Assembly: GCA_025465235.1 (NCBI GenBank)
Contig: JAODNO010000729.1
Location: forward strand, 1 to 34,082
Direction: 5' to 3'
Length of the DNA: 34,082 bases
From: Pseudonocardia sp.
Lineage (GTDB): Bacteria > Actinomycetota > Actinomycetes > Mycobacteriales > Pseudonocardiaceae
A program made the position numbers and the translations under genes. The notes beneath the pieces are model-generated. The model saw only the letters and a program-made list of their open reading frames with translations, was not told the DNA's origin and made no database searches. Position 1 is the stretch's first letter. Each line of letters begins with the position of its first letter. Below are positions 16,752-26,000 of this stretch, in pieces.

Positions 16752-18854
16752 GTGGACGCTCCCCGCCCGTACCCCGACGCAGAGCGGCTGGATCTCGTCG
16801 AGGACCTGCACGGTCACCGCATCGCCGACCCGTACCGCTGGCTGGAAGATCCCCAGGACTCCCGCACGCAGACGTGGTCGACGGCGCAGGACGTGCTGGC
16901 CCGCCGGCATCTCGACGCTCTCCCCGGCCGCGACAGACTCGCCGCGACCCTGACCGAGCTCCTCTCCGCCGGCTCGGTGTCGGCCCCGCTGTGGCGGGCC
17001 GGCCGATCGTTCTTCACCCGGCGCGAACCCGGCCAGGAACACGCGGTGCTCCACGTTCGCGAGGCGGACGGCACCGAGCGGGTGCTGCTCGACCCAACCG
17101 CACTCGACCCCTCCGGCCTCACCACGCTCGACGGCTGGGTGCCCGACCTCGAGGGCACCCGGCTGGCCTACCAGCTCTCCAGCGGCGGCGACGAGCAGTC
17201 GGTCCTGCACGTGCTCGACGTCGACACGGGCGAGGACGTCGAGGCACCGATCGACCGCTGCCGCTACTCCGACGTGGCCTGGCTGCCGGGCGGGAGCGAG
17301 TTCGTCTACGTCCGGATGGTGGACGAGGACGAGGCACCCGACGGGGAGCAGGCCTTCCACCGGCGCGTGTGGCGCCACCGCGTGGGCACGCCGGCGGAGT
17401 CGGACGAGCTCGTCGACGGCCCGGGGCTCTACGACGAGCACACCTACTACGGCCTGCGCGTCTCCCGGGACGGCACGTGGCTGGTGGTCACGGGCAACGT
17501 CGGCACCGCGCGCCGCGACAGCGTCTGGATCGCGGAGCTCGGGGAGAAGACCCCGTCCCTGACGCCGGTGCTCACGCAGGACCACGACGTGCAGTGCCAC
17601 GCATGGGTCGACCGTGACGGGCTGCTCTACCTGCACACGACCGACGGCGCGCCGCGATGGCGGCTGGCCGTCGCCGACCCGCGCACTCCCGGCCGGGAGC
17701 ACTGGCGTGAGCTGGTGGCCGAGGACCCGGGGTCCGTGCTGCAGGCGGTGCGCAGGCTGGAACCGTCCCCGTCCGGGGGCGAGCCCGTCCTGGTACTCGC
17801 CAGGGCCCGGCACGCCGTGGCCGAGCTGGCACTGCACTCCGCCGACGGGGCGCCCATCGGCACCGTGCCGCTTCCCGGCACCGGATCGCTCACCGGTATC
17901 TCGGTCGCCGACCGCGACACGCCGGAGCAGGTGGGTCGCGTCTGGTTCGGCTGGACCGATCTGGTCACCCCGCCGCAGGTGCACCGCTTCGACCTCGCCA
18001 CCGGCGAGAGCACGCTCGAGACCGCGGCTCCCGGCGCGGTCACGGTGCCCGCGGTGCGCACCGAGCACCGAATGTTCACCTCGACCGACGGCACGACCGT
18101 GCGGATGTTCGTGATCGCTCCGGAGGGGCCTACCCGCGCCCGACCGGCGCTGGTGACGGGCTACGGCGGGTTCGGGATCAGCCGCGAGCCCGCCTACACG
18201 GCACAGGCACTGGCGTGGGTGGCGGCCGGTGGGGTGTACGCCCTGGTCTCGTTGCGCGGGGGCGGCGAGGAGGGCGAGGACTGGCACCTCGCCGGCAACC
18301 GCGCGAACAAGCAGAACGTGTTCGACGACCTGCACGGCGCCGCCGCATCGCTGATCGACGCAGGCGACACCACGGCCGACTCGCTCGCGATCATGGGTGG
18401 CTCCAACGGGGGCCTGCTCGTCGGGGCCGCGCTCACCCAGCGTCCCGCGCTCTACCGGGCCGTGGTCTGCTCCGCCCCGCTGCTGGACATGGTGCGCTAC
18501 GAGGAGTTCTCCCTCGGCCGCACCTGGAACGACGAGTACGGCACGGCCGCCGACCCGCACGAGCTGGGCTGGCTGCTGTCCTACTCGCCCTACCACCACG
18601 TGCGGCCGGACGTCGCGTACCCGGCCGTGCTGTTCACGGTGTTCGAGTCCGACACCAGAGTCGACCCCCTGCACGCGCGCAAGATGTGCGCCGCCCTCCA
18701 GCACGCCACCACCGGCGACCCGCTCACCCGGCCCGTCCTGATCCGCCGCGAGACCGACGTCGGCCACGGCGCCCGGTCGGTGTCGCGCACCGTGACGCTC
18801 GCGACCGACCAGCTGGCCTTCCTGGCTGCGCAGACCGGATTGGAGCTCCCGTGA
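16752..18854 (+). CDS. prolyl oligopeptidase family serine peptidase (S9A)
   Basis: HGHRIADPYRWLEDP, GGSNGGLLVGAALTQRP (Ser), ESDTRVDPLHARKM (Asp), DVGHGA (His). GTG 16752 preferred (TAACCT-N8-GTG); alternative GTG 16731. Confidence 0.93.
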   Translation: MDAPRPYPDAERLDLVEDLHGHRIADPYRWLEDPQDSRTQTWSTAQDVLARRHLDALPGRDRLAATLTELLSAGSVSAPLWRAGRSFFTRREPGQEHAVLHVREADGTERVLLDPTALDPSGLTTLDGWVPDLEGTRLAYQLSSGGDEQSVLHVLDVDTGEDVEAPIDRCRYSDVAWLPGGSEFVYVRMVDEDEAPDGEQAFHRRVWRHRVGTPAESDELVDGPGLYDEHTYYGLRVSRDGTWLVVTGNVGTARRDSVWIAELGEKTPSLTPVLTQDHDVQCHAWVDRDGLLYLHTTDGAPRWRLAVADPRTPGREHWRELVAEDPGSVLQAVRRLEPSPSGGEPVLVLARARHAVAELALHSADGAPIGTVPLPGTGSLTGISVADRDTPEQVGRVWFGWTDLVTPPQVHRFDLATGESTLETAAPGAVTVPAVRTEHRMFTSTDGTTVRMFVIAPEGPTRARPALVTGYGGFGISREPAYTAQALAWVAAGGVYALVSLRGGGEEGEDWHLAGNRANKQNVFDDLHGAAASLIDAGDTTADSLAIMGGSNGGLLVGAALTQRPALYRAVVCSAPLLDMVRYEEFSLGRTWNDEYGTAADPHELGWLLSYSPYHHVRPDVAYPAVLFTVFESDTRVDPLHARKMCAALQHATTGDPLTRPVLIRRETDVGHGARSVSRTVTLATDQLAFLAAQTGLELP

Positions 18855-19861
18855 CCCCGATCGCGACCATTCCCGGCACCGTCGCCGAGTCCCTGCTTCC
18901 CGTGCGCCCGGCGTGCGCCAACGACGCCGGCTCCTTGTGCGCGGCGATCTACCAGTGGACGAACAACGACTTTCTGTCCCGCTCCGGCGACGCGATCCTC
19001 ACCGGGTCACTGCACATCGCGCTGATCGTCGCGCTGGCGTGTGCCGGTCGGTTCCTGCTCCACCGCGCCATCAACCGGGTCGTCGACGGCGCGGCCAACT
19101 CCCGGATCACCCAGATCGTCGGCCGCAAGCCACGGGTGGGCACGAACGGCAACGCCGGCCCGGTGTCACAGCGGCGGGCGCTGCGGGCCCGCACGATCGG
19201 GTCGGTGTTGCGCTCGCTCAGCTCTGTTGTCGTGCTACTGATCGGTTCGATCATGGTGCTGGCGGAGTTCGGGGTGGCGCTAGGCCCGATCCTCGCGTCG
19301 GCCGGCATCGTCGGGGTCGCGGTCGGCTTCGGCGCACAGAACCTCGTCCGCGACTTCCTGTCGGGCATGTTCATGCTGCTGGAGGACCAGTACGGCGTCG
19401 GTGACATCGTCGACCTCGGCGAGGCCAGCGGCGTGGTCGAGTCGGTGGGGTTGCGCATCACCACGGTCCGCGACGTCAACGGCACCGTCTGGTACGTGCG
19501 CAACGGCGAGATCCTCCGCGTCGGGAACAAGAGCCAGGGCTATGCCGTCGCCGTCGTGGACGTGCCGCTCGCGCACAGCGCCGACATCGTCCACGCCACC
19601 GAGCTCGTGGCCGAGACCGCCACGGAGCGGGTGGCCGCGACGGACGTGGTCGAGTCCGTGCTGGAGTCGCCGCAGGTACTGGGCGTCGAACGGGTCGGAC
19701 CGGAGGGCGTGTCGCTGCGGATGACGGTGAAGGTCAAGCCGGGCCAGCAGTTCGCTGTGCAGCGCGCCCTGAACGCGGCGATCACCAACGCTCTCGACCA
19801 CGCCGGTGTCCCGCGCCCCGGTGTGGTAGCCCCACCCGTGGCCCGTCCGTCGGTGCCCTGA
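18851..19861 (+). CDS. mechanosensitive ion channel family protein (MscS/YkuT-like)
   Basis: [68 protein letters not shown] overlap with the upstream peptidase. Confidence 0.92.
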   Translation: MTPIATIPGTVAESLLPVRPACANDAGSLCAAIYQWTNNDFLSRSGDAILTGSLHIALIVALACAGRFLLHRAINRVVDGAANSRITQIVGRKPRVGTNGNAGPVSQRRALRARTIGSVLRSLSSVVVLLIGSIMVLAEFGVALGPILASAGIVGVAVGFGAQNLVRDFLSGMFMLLEDQYGVGDIVDLGEASGVVESVGLRITTVRDVNGTVWYVRNGEILRVGNKSQGYAVAVVDVPLAHSADIVHATELVAETATERVAATDVVESVLESPQVLGVERVGPEGVSLRMTVKVKPGQQFAVQRALNAAITNALDHAGVPRPGVVAPPVARPSVP

Positions 19862-19895
19862 AACCGCACCCGCCGGGGCGGAGGATGATGGACCT

Positions 19896-20279
19896 GTGAC
19901 CGATCCCCAGAACTTCTACGCCGAGGTCGGCGGCGCACCGGTTTTCGACAAGATCGTGTCTCGCTTCTACGAGCAGGTCAGCGAGGACGAGGTGCTCCGC
20001 CCGATCTACCCGGAGGAGGATCTCGGTCCGGCCGAGGTCCGGCTGCGCATGTTCCTCGAGCAGTACTGGGGCGGCCCGCGCACCTACTCCGAGCAGCGCG
20101 GGCACCCGCGGCTGCGGATGCGGCACGCGCCGTTCAAGGTCGGGCCGATCGAGCGCGACGCGTGGCTGCGCTGCATGCGGGTCGCCGTCGACGAGGCCGG
20201 GCTGGACGACGAGCACCGCGCGCAGCTGTGGAAGTACCTCACCTACGCCGCCGCAAGCATGGTCAACAGCGACTTCTGA
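19896..20279 (+). CDS. glbO: group II truncated hemoglobin (trHbO)
   Basis: [37 protein letters not shown]...[35 protein letters not shown]: group II globin with expected His/Trp. Confidence 0.95.
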   Translation: MTDPQNFYAEVGGAPVFDKIVSRFYEQVSEDEVLRPIYPEEDLGPAEVRLRMFLEQYWGGPRTYSEQRGHPRLRMRHAPFKVGPIERDAWLRCMRVAVDEAGLDDEHRAQLWKYLTYAAASMVNSDF

Positions 20280-20333
20280 ATCCGAAAGCGCGGTTCGCGG
20301 TCATACTGCTCCGGATTTGGCAAGATCTCTCGC

Positions 20334-21920
20334 GTGCAGTGGTGGCGGGACGCCGTGGTGTACCAGATCTACGTCCGGTCGTTCTCCGACTACTACGGCG
20401 ACGGCATCGTTGATCTGCAGTGCATCCGGGCCCGGCTGGGCTACCTGGAACTGCTGGGCGCCGACGCCCTGTGGCTTTCGCCGTTCTTCACCTCGGCCAT
20501 GGTCGACCACGGCTATGACGTGGCCGACCCGCGCAGCGTCGATCCGGTGTTCGGCGACATGGACACGTTCGACGGGCTCATCGCCGACGCGCACGAGCAC
20601 GGCCTGCGGGTCACGATCGACCTGGTGCCCAACCACACATCGAGCGAGTACGAATGGTTCCGGGCAGCGCTGGAGTCGAGCCCCGGCAGCCCCGAGCGGG
20701 CGCGCTACCACTTCCGTGGTGGCCGCGGGCCCGACGGTGCCGAACCGCCGAACAACTGGACGAGCATCGTCGGCGGCCCGGCCTGGACCCGCGTGCAGGA
20801 CCCCGACTCCGACGGGGAATGGAACCCCGGCGAGTGGTATCTGCACCTCCTCACGCCCGACCAGCCCGACGTCAACTGGACCAACCCGGAGGTGTGGGCC
20901 GACCTGGAGAAGACGCTGCGGTTCTGGCTGGACCACGGCGTCGACGGCTTCCGCATCGGTATCGCCGACGGCATGAGCAAGCCGGAAGGGCTGCCCGACA
21001 TCGAGGACTGCCCGGAGGACGCAGGCGCCGCCATCGGGCTGTTCGCTCCCGTCGACGGCCACCCGCGTTTCGACGATGCCGGCGTGCACGACATCCACCG
21101 GATGATCCGCGCGGTGCTCGACCACTACCCAGGACGGATGGTGGTGGGCGAGGTCAGGATCGGTGACAGCGAGCGGTTCGCCCGCTACCTGCGCCCCGAC
21201 GAGCTGCACCTCGCCTTCAACTTCCGGCTCGTGCAGGCCCCGTTCGACGCCGACGCCGTACGGACGGCGATCGAGCAGTCGCTCGCCGCTGTCGAGGAGG
21301 TGGGCGTCCCACCGACGTGGACGCTGTCCAACCACGACGTGTCCCGCCCGGTCACCCGCTATGGCGGCGGCCCCCCCGGCCGGGCCAGAGCCCGGGCGAT
21401 GGTGTTGGTCGAGCTCGCCCTGCCCGGCGTGGTGTACCTCTTCAACGGCGAGGAGCTTGGCCTGCCCGACGTCGAGCTGCCCGACGCGGTGTTGCAGGAC
21501 CCGCAGTGGGAACGCTCGGGCCACACCGAACGCGGGCGTGACGGCTGCCGCGTGCCGGTGCCGTGGGAGGGGGGCGCACCGGGCTACGGGTTCACGAGTA
21601 GCCAGCCGTGGCTGCCGATGCCACCCGAGTACGGCCGGCTCACCGTGGCCGACCAGCTGGAGGACACCGCGTCGACGCTGTCCCTGATCCGCCGGGCCGT
21701 GGAGCTGCGCAAGACCCACCCCGGATTCGACGGCCGGAGCGTCGAGTGGTTCGGGGCGCCGGCGGGCTGCCTGGCGTTTCGCCGGACCGGATCCACCCTG
21801 GTGTGCGCCCTCAACGCCTCGCCCAACCTCGTCCCGCTCCCGCCGGGTGAGGTCCTTCTGGTCAGCGGTCCGCTCAAGGGCGACCTGCTGCCCCCGGACA
21901 CGGCGGCCTGGCTCGCCTGA
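20334..21920 (+). CDS. GH13 family protein (alpha-glucosidase-like, probable loss of catalytic nucleophile)
   Basis: VVYQIYVRSFSDYYGDGIVDLQ; region I DLVPNHTS; region II degenerate DGFRIGIADG; region III VVGEV; region IV LSNHDVSR. Confidence 0.93.
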   Translation: MQWWRDAVVYQIYVRSFSDYYGDGIVDLQCIRARLGYLELLGADALWLSPFFTSAMVDHGYDVADPRSVDPVFGDMDTFDGLIADAHEHGLRVTIDLVPNHTSSEYEWFRAALESSPGSPERARYHFRGGRGPDGAEPPNNWTSIVGGPAWTRVQDPDSDGEWNPGEWYLHLLTPDQPDVNWTNPEVWADLEKTLRFWLDHGVDGFRIGIADGMSKPEGLPDIEDCPEDAGAAIGLFAPVDGHPRFDDAGVHDIHRMIRAVLDHYPGRMVVGEVRIGDSERFARYLRPDELHLAFNFRLVQAPFDADAVRTAIEQSLAAVEEVGVPPTWTLSNHDVSRPVTRYGGGPPGRARARAMVLVELALPGVVYLFNGEELGLPDVELPDAVLQDPQWERSGHTERGRDGCRVPVPWEGGAPGYGFTSSQPWLPMPPEYGRLTVADQLEDTASTLSLIRRAVELRKTHPGFDGRSVEWFGAPAGCLAFRRTGSTLVCALNASPNLVPLPPGEVLLVSGPLKGDLLPPDTAAWLA

Positions 21921-21971
21921 CGCCCGGTGGTCGCCATCGAGAGCCCGTGCCGGCGGCGCGCGTCAGGCGAG
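21912..21971. terminator. candidate bidirectional terminator / stem between convergent genes
   Basis: Perfect 12-bp inverted repeat CTCGCCTGACGC (21912-21923) / GCGTCAGGCGAG (21960-21971) including both stop codons; no U-tract. Confidence 0.45.
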
Positions 21972-22601
21972 GAGCAGCGGTAGCGCCGTGACCCGGCGCC
22001 GGACCACGGCCCCGTAGCGGGCGTCGAGCCGCAGCCAGGTGCCGGTGGCGGACACGCGCACCGCGCCGCCCGCACCGCCGGCCCCGGTGTCACCGAGGAA
22101 CCCCATCCCGGACAGCGCGAACAGGCAGCGCAGCGGGATCTTGACCGCCGGCCCCGACGCGGCCGTCACGGTGAGCACGATCTGGTCCAGCAACGACGCA
22201 GGCGGACCGAGCGGCCCCGCGTTCTCCCTGGCCAGGACGAGCCCCCGCTCGGTGAGAGCGTCGAGCTCCCCGGCGGGCACGTCGTCCACCGGTGCCCAGC
22301 CCTCGTCCGGTGGCAGCTCGCCCTGCCACAGCCCACCGGCGCCAGGGTCGACGGTCTCGGCGCGCTCCACGGTGAGCGCCGTGAGCAGCCCGCTCGCCGG
22401 CACCGTGACATCACCGGGCTCCAGCATGCCGTGCACCGTGCGGGTGGCCAGCACGTCGAACGGGGTGGACGCCCACGCGGTGACGGTGCCGCCGCTCGCC
22501 CGCAGCCGCACGGTCGCCATCTGGTCCAGCCGGACCACCCGCGCCACGAAGGCGCCGAGGTCGCCGCGCTCGGCAGCGTCTCGCACAGTCAGCGACGTCA
22601 T
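21963..22601 (-). CDS. conserved hypothetical protein (position matches Rv2474c-type gene)
   Basis: MTSLTVRDAAERGDLGAFVARVVRLDQMATVRLRASGG...; ATGA overlap with the upstream thioesterase. Confidence 0.8.
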   Translation of the reverse strand: MTSLTVRDAAERGDLGAFVARVVRLDQMATVRLRASGGTVTAWASTPFDVLATRTVHGMLEPGDVTVPASGLLTALTVERAETVDPGAGGLWQGELPPDEGWAPVDDVPAGELDALTERGLVLARENAGPLGPPASLLDQIVLTVTAASGPAVKIPLRCLFALSGMGFLGDTGAGGAGGAVRVSATGTWLRLDARYGAVVRRRVTALPLLLA

Positions 22602-23023
22602 GCCGCCCACCTGCCGAGGAACGCACGCTCGTCGGCGGTCAGCCGGCGTGGCCGCTGCGCGTCGAGGTCGAAGATGGCCATCCGGGTCGAGGCCACAACG
22701 GCGACCGGGTCGGCCTCCGCCGGACCGTCGTGCATCTCGTAACAGATCCGGAACGACGCCGCGCGCACCTCGTCCACCCACATCCCCACCCGCAGCGGAT
22801 GCGACCGGTACGGGATCTGGCGTCGATAGTCCACGTTCAGGGCGGCGACGAGCAGGCCACCGGTGAAGCCCTGGATACCCTCCGCCGCGGCGGTGTCGAA
22901 GAACAGGCCGATCCTGGCCTCCTCCAGCAACGTCACCGCACGCGCATGGTTGACATGCCGGTAGGAGTCCTGGTCGGTCCAGCGCAGGGGGACCTGCGCA
23001 ACGAAGCGAGCCACGTCGTCCAC
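22598..23023 (-). CDS. hotdog-fold acyl-CoA thioesterase family protein
   Basis: VPLRWTDQDSYRHVNHARAVTLLEEARIGLFF ... LVAALNVDYRRQIPYRSHPLRVGMWVDEV; 4HBT-like. Start GTG 23023 (alternative ATG 23053 lies at the hairpin edge). Confidence 0.88.
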   Translation of the reverse strand: MDDVARFVAQVPLRWTDQDSYRHVNHARAVTLLEEARIGLFFDTAAAEGIQGFTGGLLVAALNVDYRRQIPYRSHPLRVGMWVDEVRAASFRICYEMHDGPAEADPVAVVASTRMAIFDLDAQRPRRLTADERAFLGRWAA

Positions 23024-23041
23024 CCTCTCAGGATCGTGCCG

Positions 23042-23070
23042 GCGGCCGGACATCCAGGGTGTCCGGCCGC
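23042..23070. terminator. perfect hairpin between gdh and the thioesterase gene
   Basis: GCGGCCGGACA-tccaggg-TGTCCGGCCGC, 11-bp stem, 7-nt loop, 22 nt past the gdh stop; no U-tract. Confidence 0.55.
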
Positions 23071-23091
23071 GGAGTCGGGTCGATGCGCGGG

Positions 23092-26000
23092 TCAGCGCGC
23101 GAGCCCGCGCAGCTGCCGCGAGACCACCGACAGGGTCGCGAGGTCGAGCTGCCCTGCCGTGCCCACCTCGTGCAGCGCGGCGCGGGCCCGCAGCAGGCGC
23201 GAGGCGTTCGCCTTCTCCCACTGCCTGATGGCCGTATCCACCGGGGTGCCCGGTGCGGCCTCGCGCAACGCGTCGAGGGTGATGGCCCGCAGCGACCCGT
23301 ACAGGTCGTCGCGCAGCGCCAGCCTGGCAAGCGCGTGCCAGCGGTCGCCGCGTTCCAGTGCGCTCACCGAGGTGAGCGCCAGGTCGATGCCCAGATGCTC
23401 GGACAGGCCGAAGTACAGCGCGGCCACCTCGCCGGGTTCTCGCGGCTCACGGTCGCGTTCGGCCAGTTCCGTCAGCTCGACGACATCCAGCAACCCGTAG
23501 CCATACATCAACACCGCCGAGCGCATCGCACAGCCTGCAGCTACCCCGGACGACCGCAGCTGCGCCGCCCGCATCTCAACGGCCGCGAGTTCCCGACCGC
23601 GCAGCAGCCGCGGCAGCTCCGTGCGCAGCTCCCGGACGGTAGCGGCGAAGCGCGCTGTCTCCGCGCCAACGGCCAGCGGCTGCGGCCGGTTGGTGAGGAA
23701 CCAGCGCGATGCGCGGTCGAGCAGGCGACGGGACTCCAGCACGATCTCATCGGAGACCGCGGTCGGGATCTGCGGCGCGCGCAGCTCCTCCCACAGCTCG
23801 GGCAGGTCGAACACCGCGGTGGTGACGGCGTAGGCGCGCACCGCATCGGTGAACGCGGCGGAGAGCTCCTCGCCGAGCCGGAATGCGTACGTCATCCCGG
23901 CGCCGTCGACCATCTCGTTGACCAGCTGCGTGGCCACGATCTCGCGACGCAGCGGGTGCCCGGCGACCGCTGCGGGGAACCGATCGCGCAGCGGCCGCGG
24001 GAAGTACTCCGGCAGCCGGGCTGCGAACGCCGCGCTCTCGGGCAGGTCGGTGAGCAGCACCTGCGCCGTGAGGTCGAGCTTCGTGTGCGCCAGCAACGTG
24101 GCGAGCTCGGGGCTGGTGAGTCCCGCGCCGGCGTCCTCCAGCGCGGCGAAGCCTGCCTCGTCGGGCAGCACCTCGAGCTTCCGGTCCAGCCCACGGCGGG
24201 CGACGAGGTCGGTGGTGAGCCTGCCGTGCACGTTCACCATCGCCGAGGCGTGCGCCCGCGCAATGCCCAGCACCGCGTTCTGGTCACGGTTGTCATCCAG
24301 CACGAGGTCGGCAACGTCGTCGGTCATCTCCACAAGCAGCGCGTCGCGACCTGCGCGGTCGAGCTCGCCCGCGACCACCAGCCGGTCGAGCAGGACCTTG
24401 ATGTTGACCTCGTGGTCGGAGCAGTCCACACCGGCCGAGTTGTCGATCGCGTCGGTGTTGATCTTCCCGCCCCGGCGCGCGAACTCGATGCGCCCCCGCT
24501 GGGTCAGTCCGAGGTTGCCGCCCTCGCCCACCACTTTCACCCGCAGCTCCGCGCCGTCGGCCCGCACGGAGTCGTTCGCCTTGTCCCCGGCGTCGGAGTG
24601 CGACTCGCTCGACGCCTTGACGTACGTACCGATCCCGCCGTTCCACAGCAGGTCGGCTGGGGCGCGCAGGATCGCCGCGATCAGCTCGGGCGGGCTCAGC
24701 ATCTCCGGCCCCTCCCCGATCCCCAGCGCGGCCCGGATCTCCGGCCCGATCGGCACGGACTTCGCCGTGCGTGGCCACACACCACCACCCGGGCTGATCA
24801 CCGAGCGGTCGTAGTCGTCCCACGACGAGCGGGGTAGCGCGAACATCCGCTGCCGCTCGGCGAAGCTGCGGTCCGGATCCGGTGTCGGGTCGACGAAGAC
24901 ATGCCGATGGTCGAACGCCGCGAGCAGCCGGATGTGTGGCGACAGCAGCATCCCGTTGCCGAACACGTCGCCGGACATGTCGCCGATGCCGACGACCGTG
25001 AACTCCTGGCTCTGCGTGTCGATGCCCAGCTCGCGGAAGTGGCGCTTGACGCTCTCCCACGCACCCTTTGCCGTGATGCCCATGGCCTTGTGGTCGTAGC
25101 CGACGGAACCACCGGAGGCGAACGCGTCACCGAGCCAGAAGCCGTAGGACGCGGCCACCTCGTTGGCGGTGTCGGAGAACCGGGCCGTGCCCTTGTCCGC
25201 CGCGACCACCAGGTAGGAGTCGTCCCCGTCGTGACGGACGACGTCAGGTGGCGGCACCGTCGTGCCGTTCACGAGGTTGTCGGTGACGTCCAGCAGACCG
25301 GAGATGAACGTGCGGTAACAGTACTCGACCTCGTCGGGGCCCGCGTCGCCGCGGCGCACGATGAAGCCCCCCTTGGCGCCGACCGGCACGATCACCGCAT
25401 TCTTGACGGCCTGCGCCTTGACCAGCCCGAGGATCTCGGTGCGGTAGTCCTGCGGCCGGTCGGAGTAGCGCAGGCCGCCCCGCGCGACCGGACCGAACCG
25501 CAGGTGCACGCCCTCCACGCGGGGCGAGTACACGAAGATCTCGAACTTGGGGCGCGGCGCCGGCATATCGGGCACGGCGGAGGGATCGATCTTGAACGAG
25601 AAGAACGGCCGATCGCGGAACCAGTTCGTGCGCAGCGTCGCGGTGATCATCGCCAGGTAGCCGCGGAGGATGCGGTCGGCGTCGAGCCCCGTCACGGCGT
25701 CGATCAGGCCCCGGACCACGGTCAGCGTCGCGAGGACCTCCCCCTCGCGCTCCTCGGGAACCGGAGCGAACCGGGCCCGGAACAACGCGACGAGTGCGCG
25801 CGCGACCGCAGGATGCGCGAGCAGCGTCTCGGCCATGTACTCGGCCCCGTACGGGGCCCCGAGCTGCCGCGCGTAGTGGGCGTACGCGCGCAGTACCGCG
25901 ACCTCCCGCCACGGCAACCCCGCCCGCAGCACCAGCGCGGAGAACCTGTCGGTCTCGGCGTCACCGCGCCACGCCGCGCTGAACGCCGAGCAGAAGCCGC

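Noticed and set aside
15726-18767. 1013-aa minus-strand ORF
   Set aside because: Antisense shadow of the PPOX and prolyl oligopeptidase genes; only its C-terminal end coincides with an out-of-frame MocR segment.
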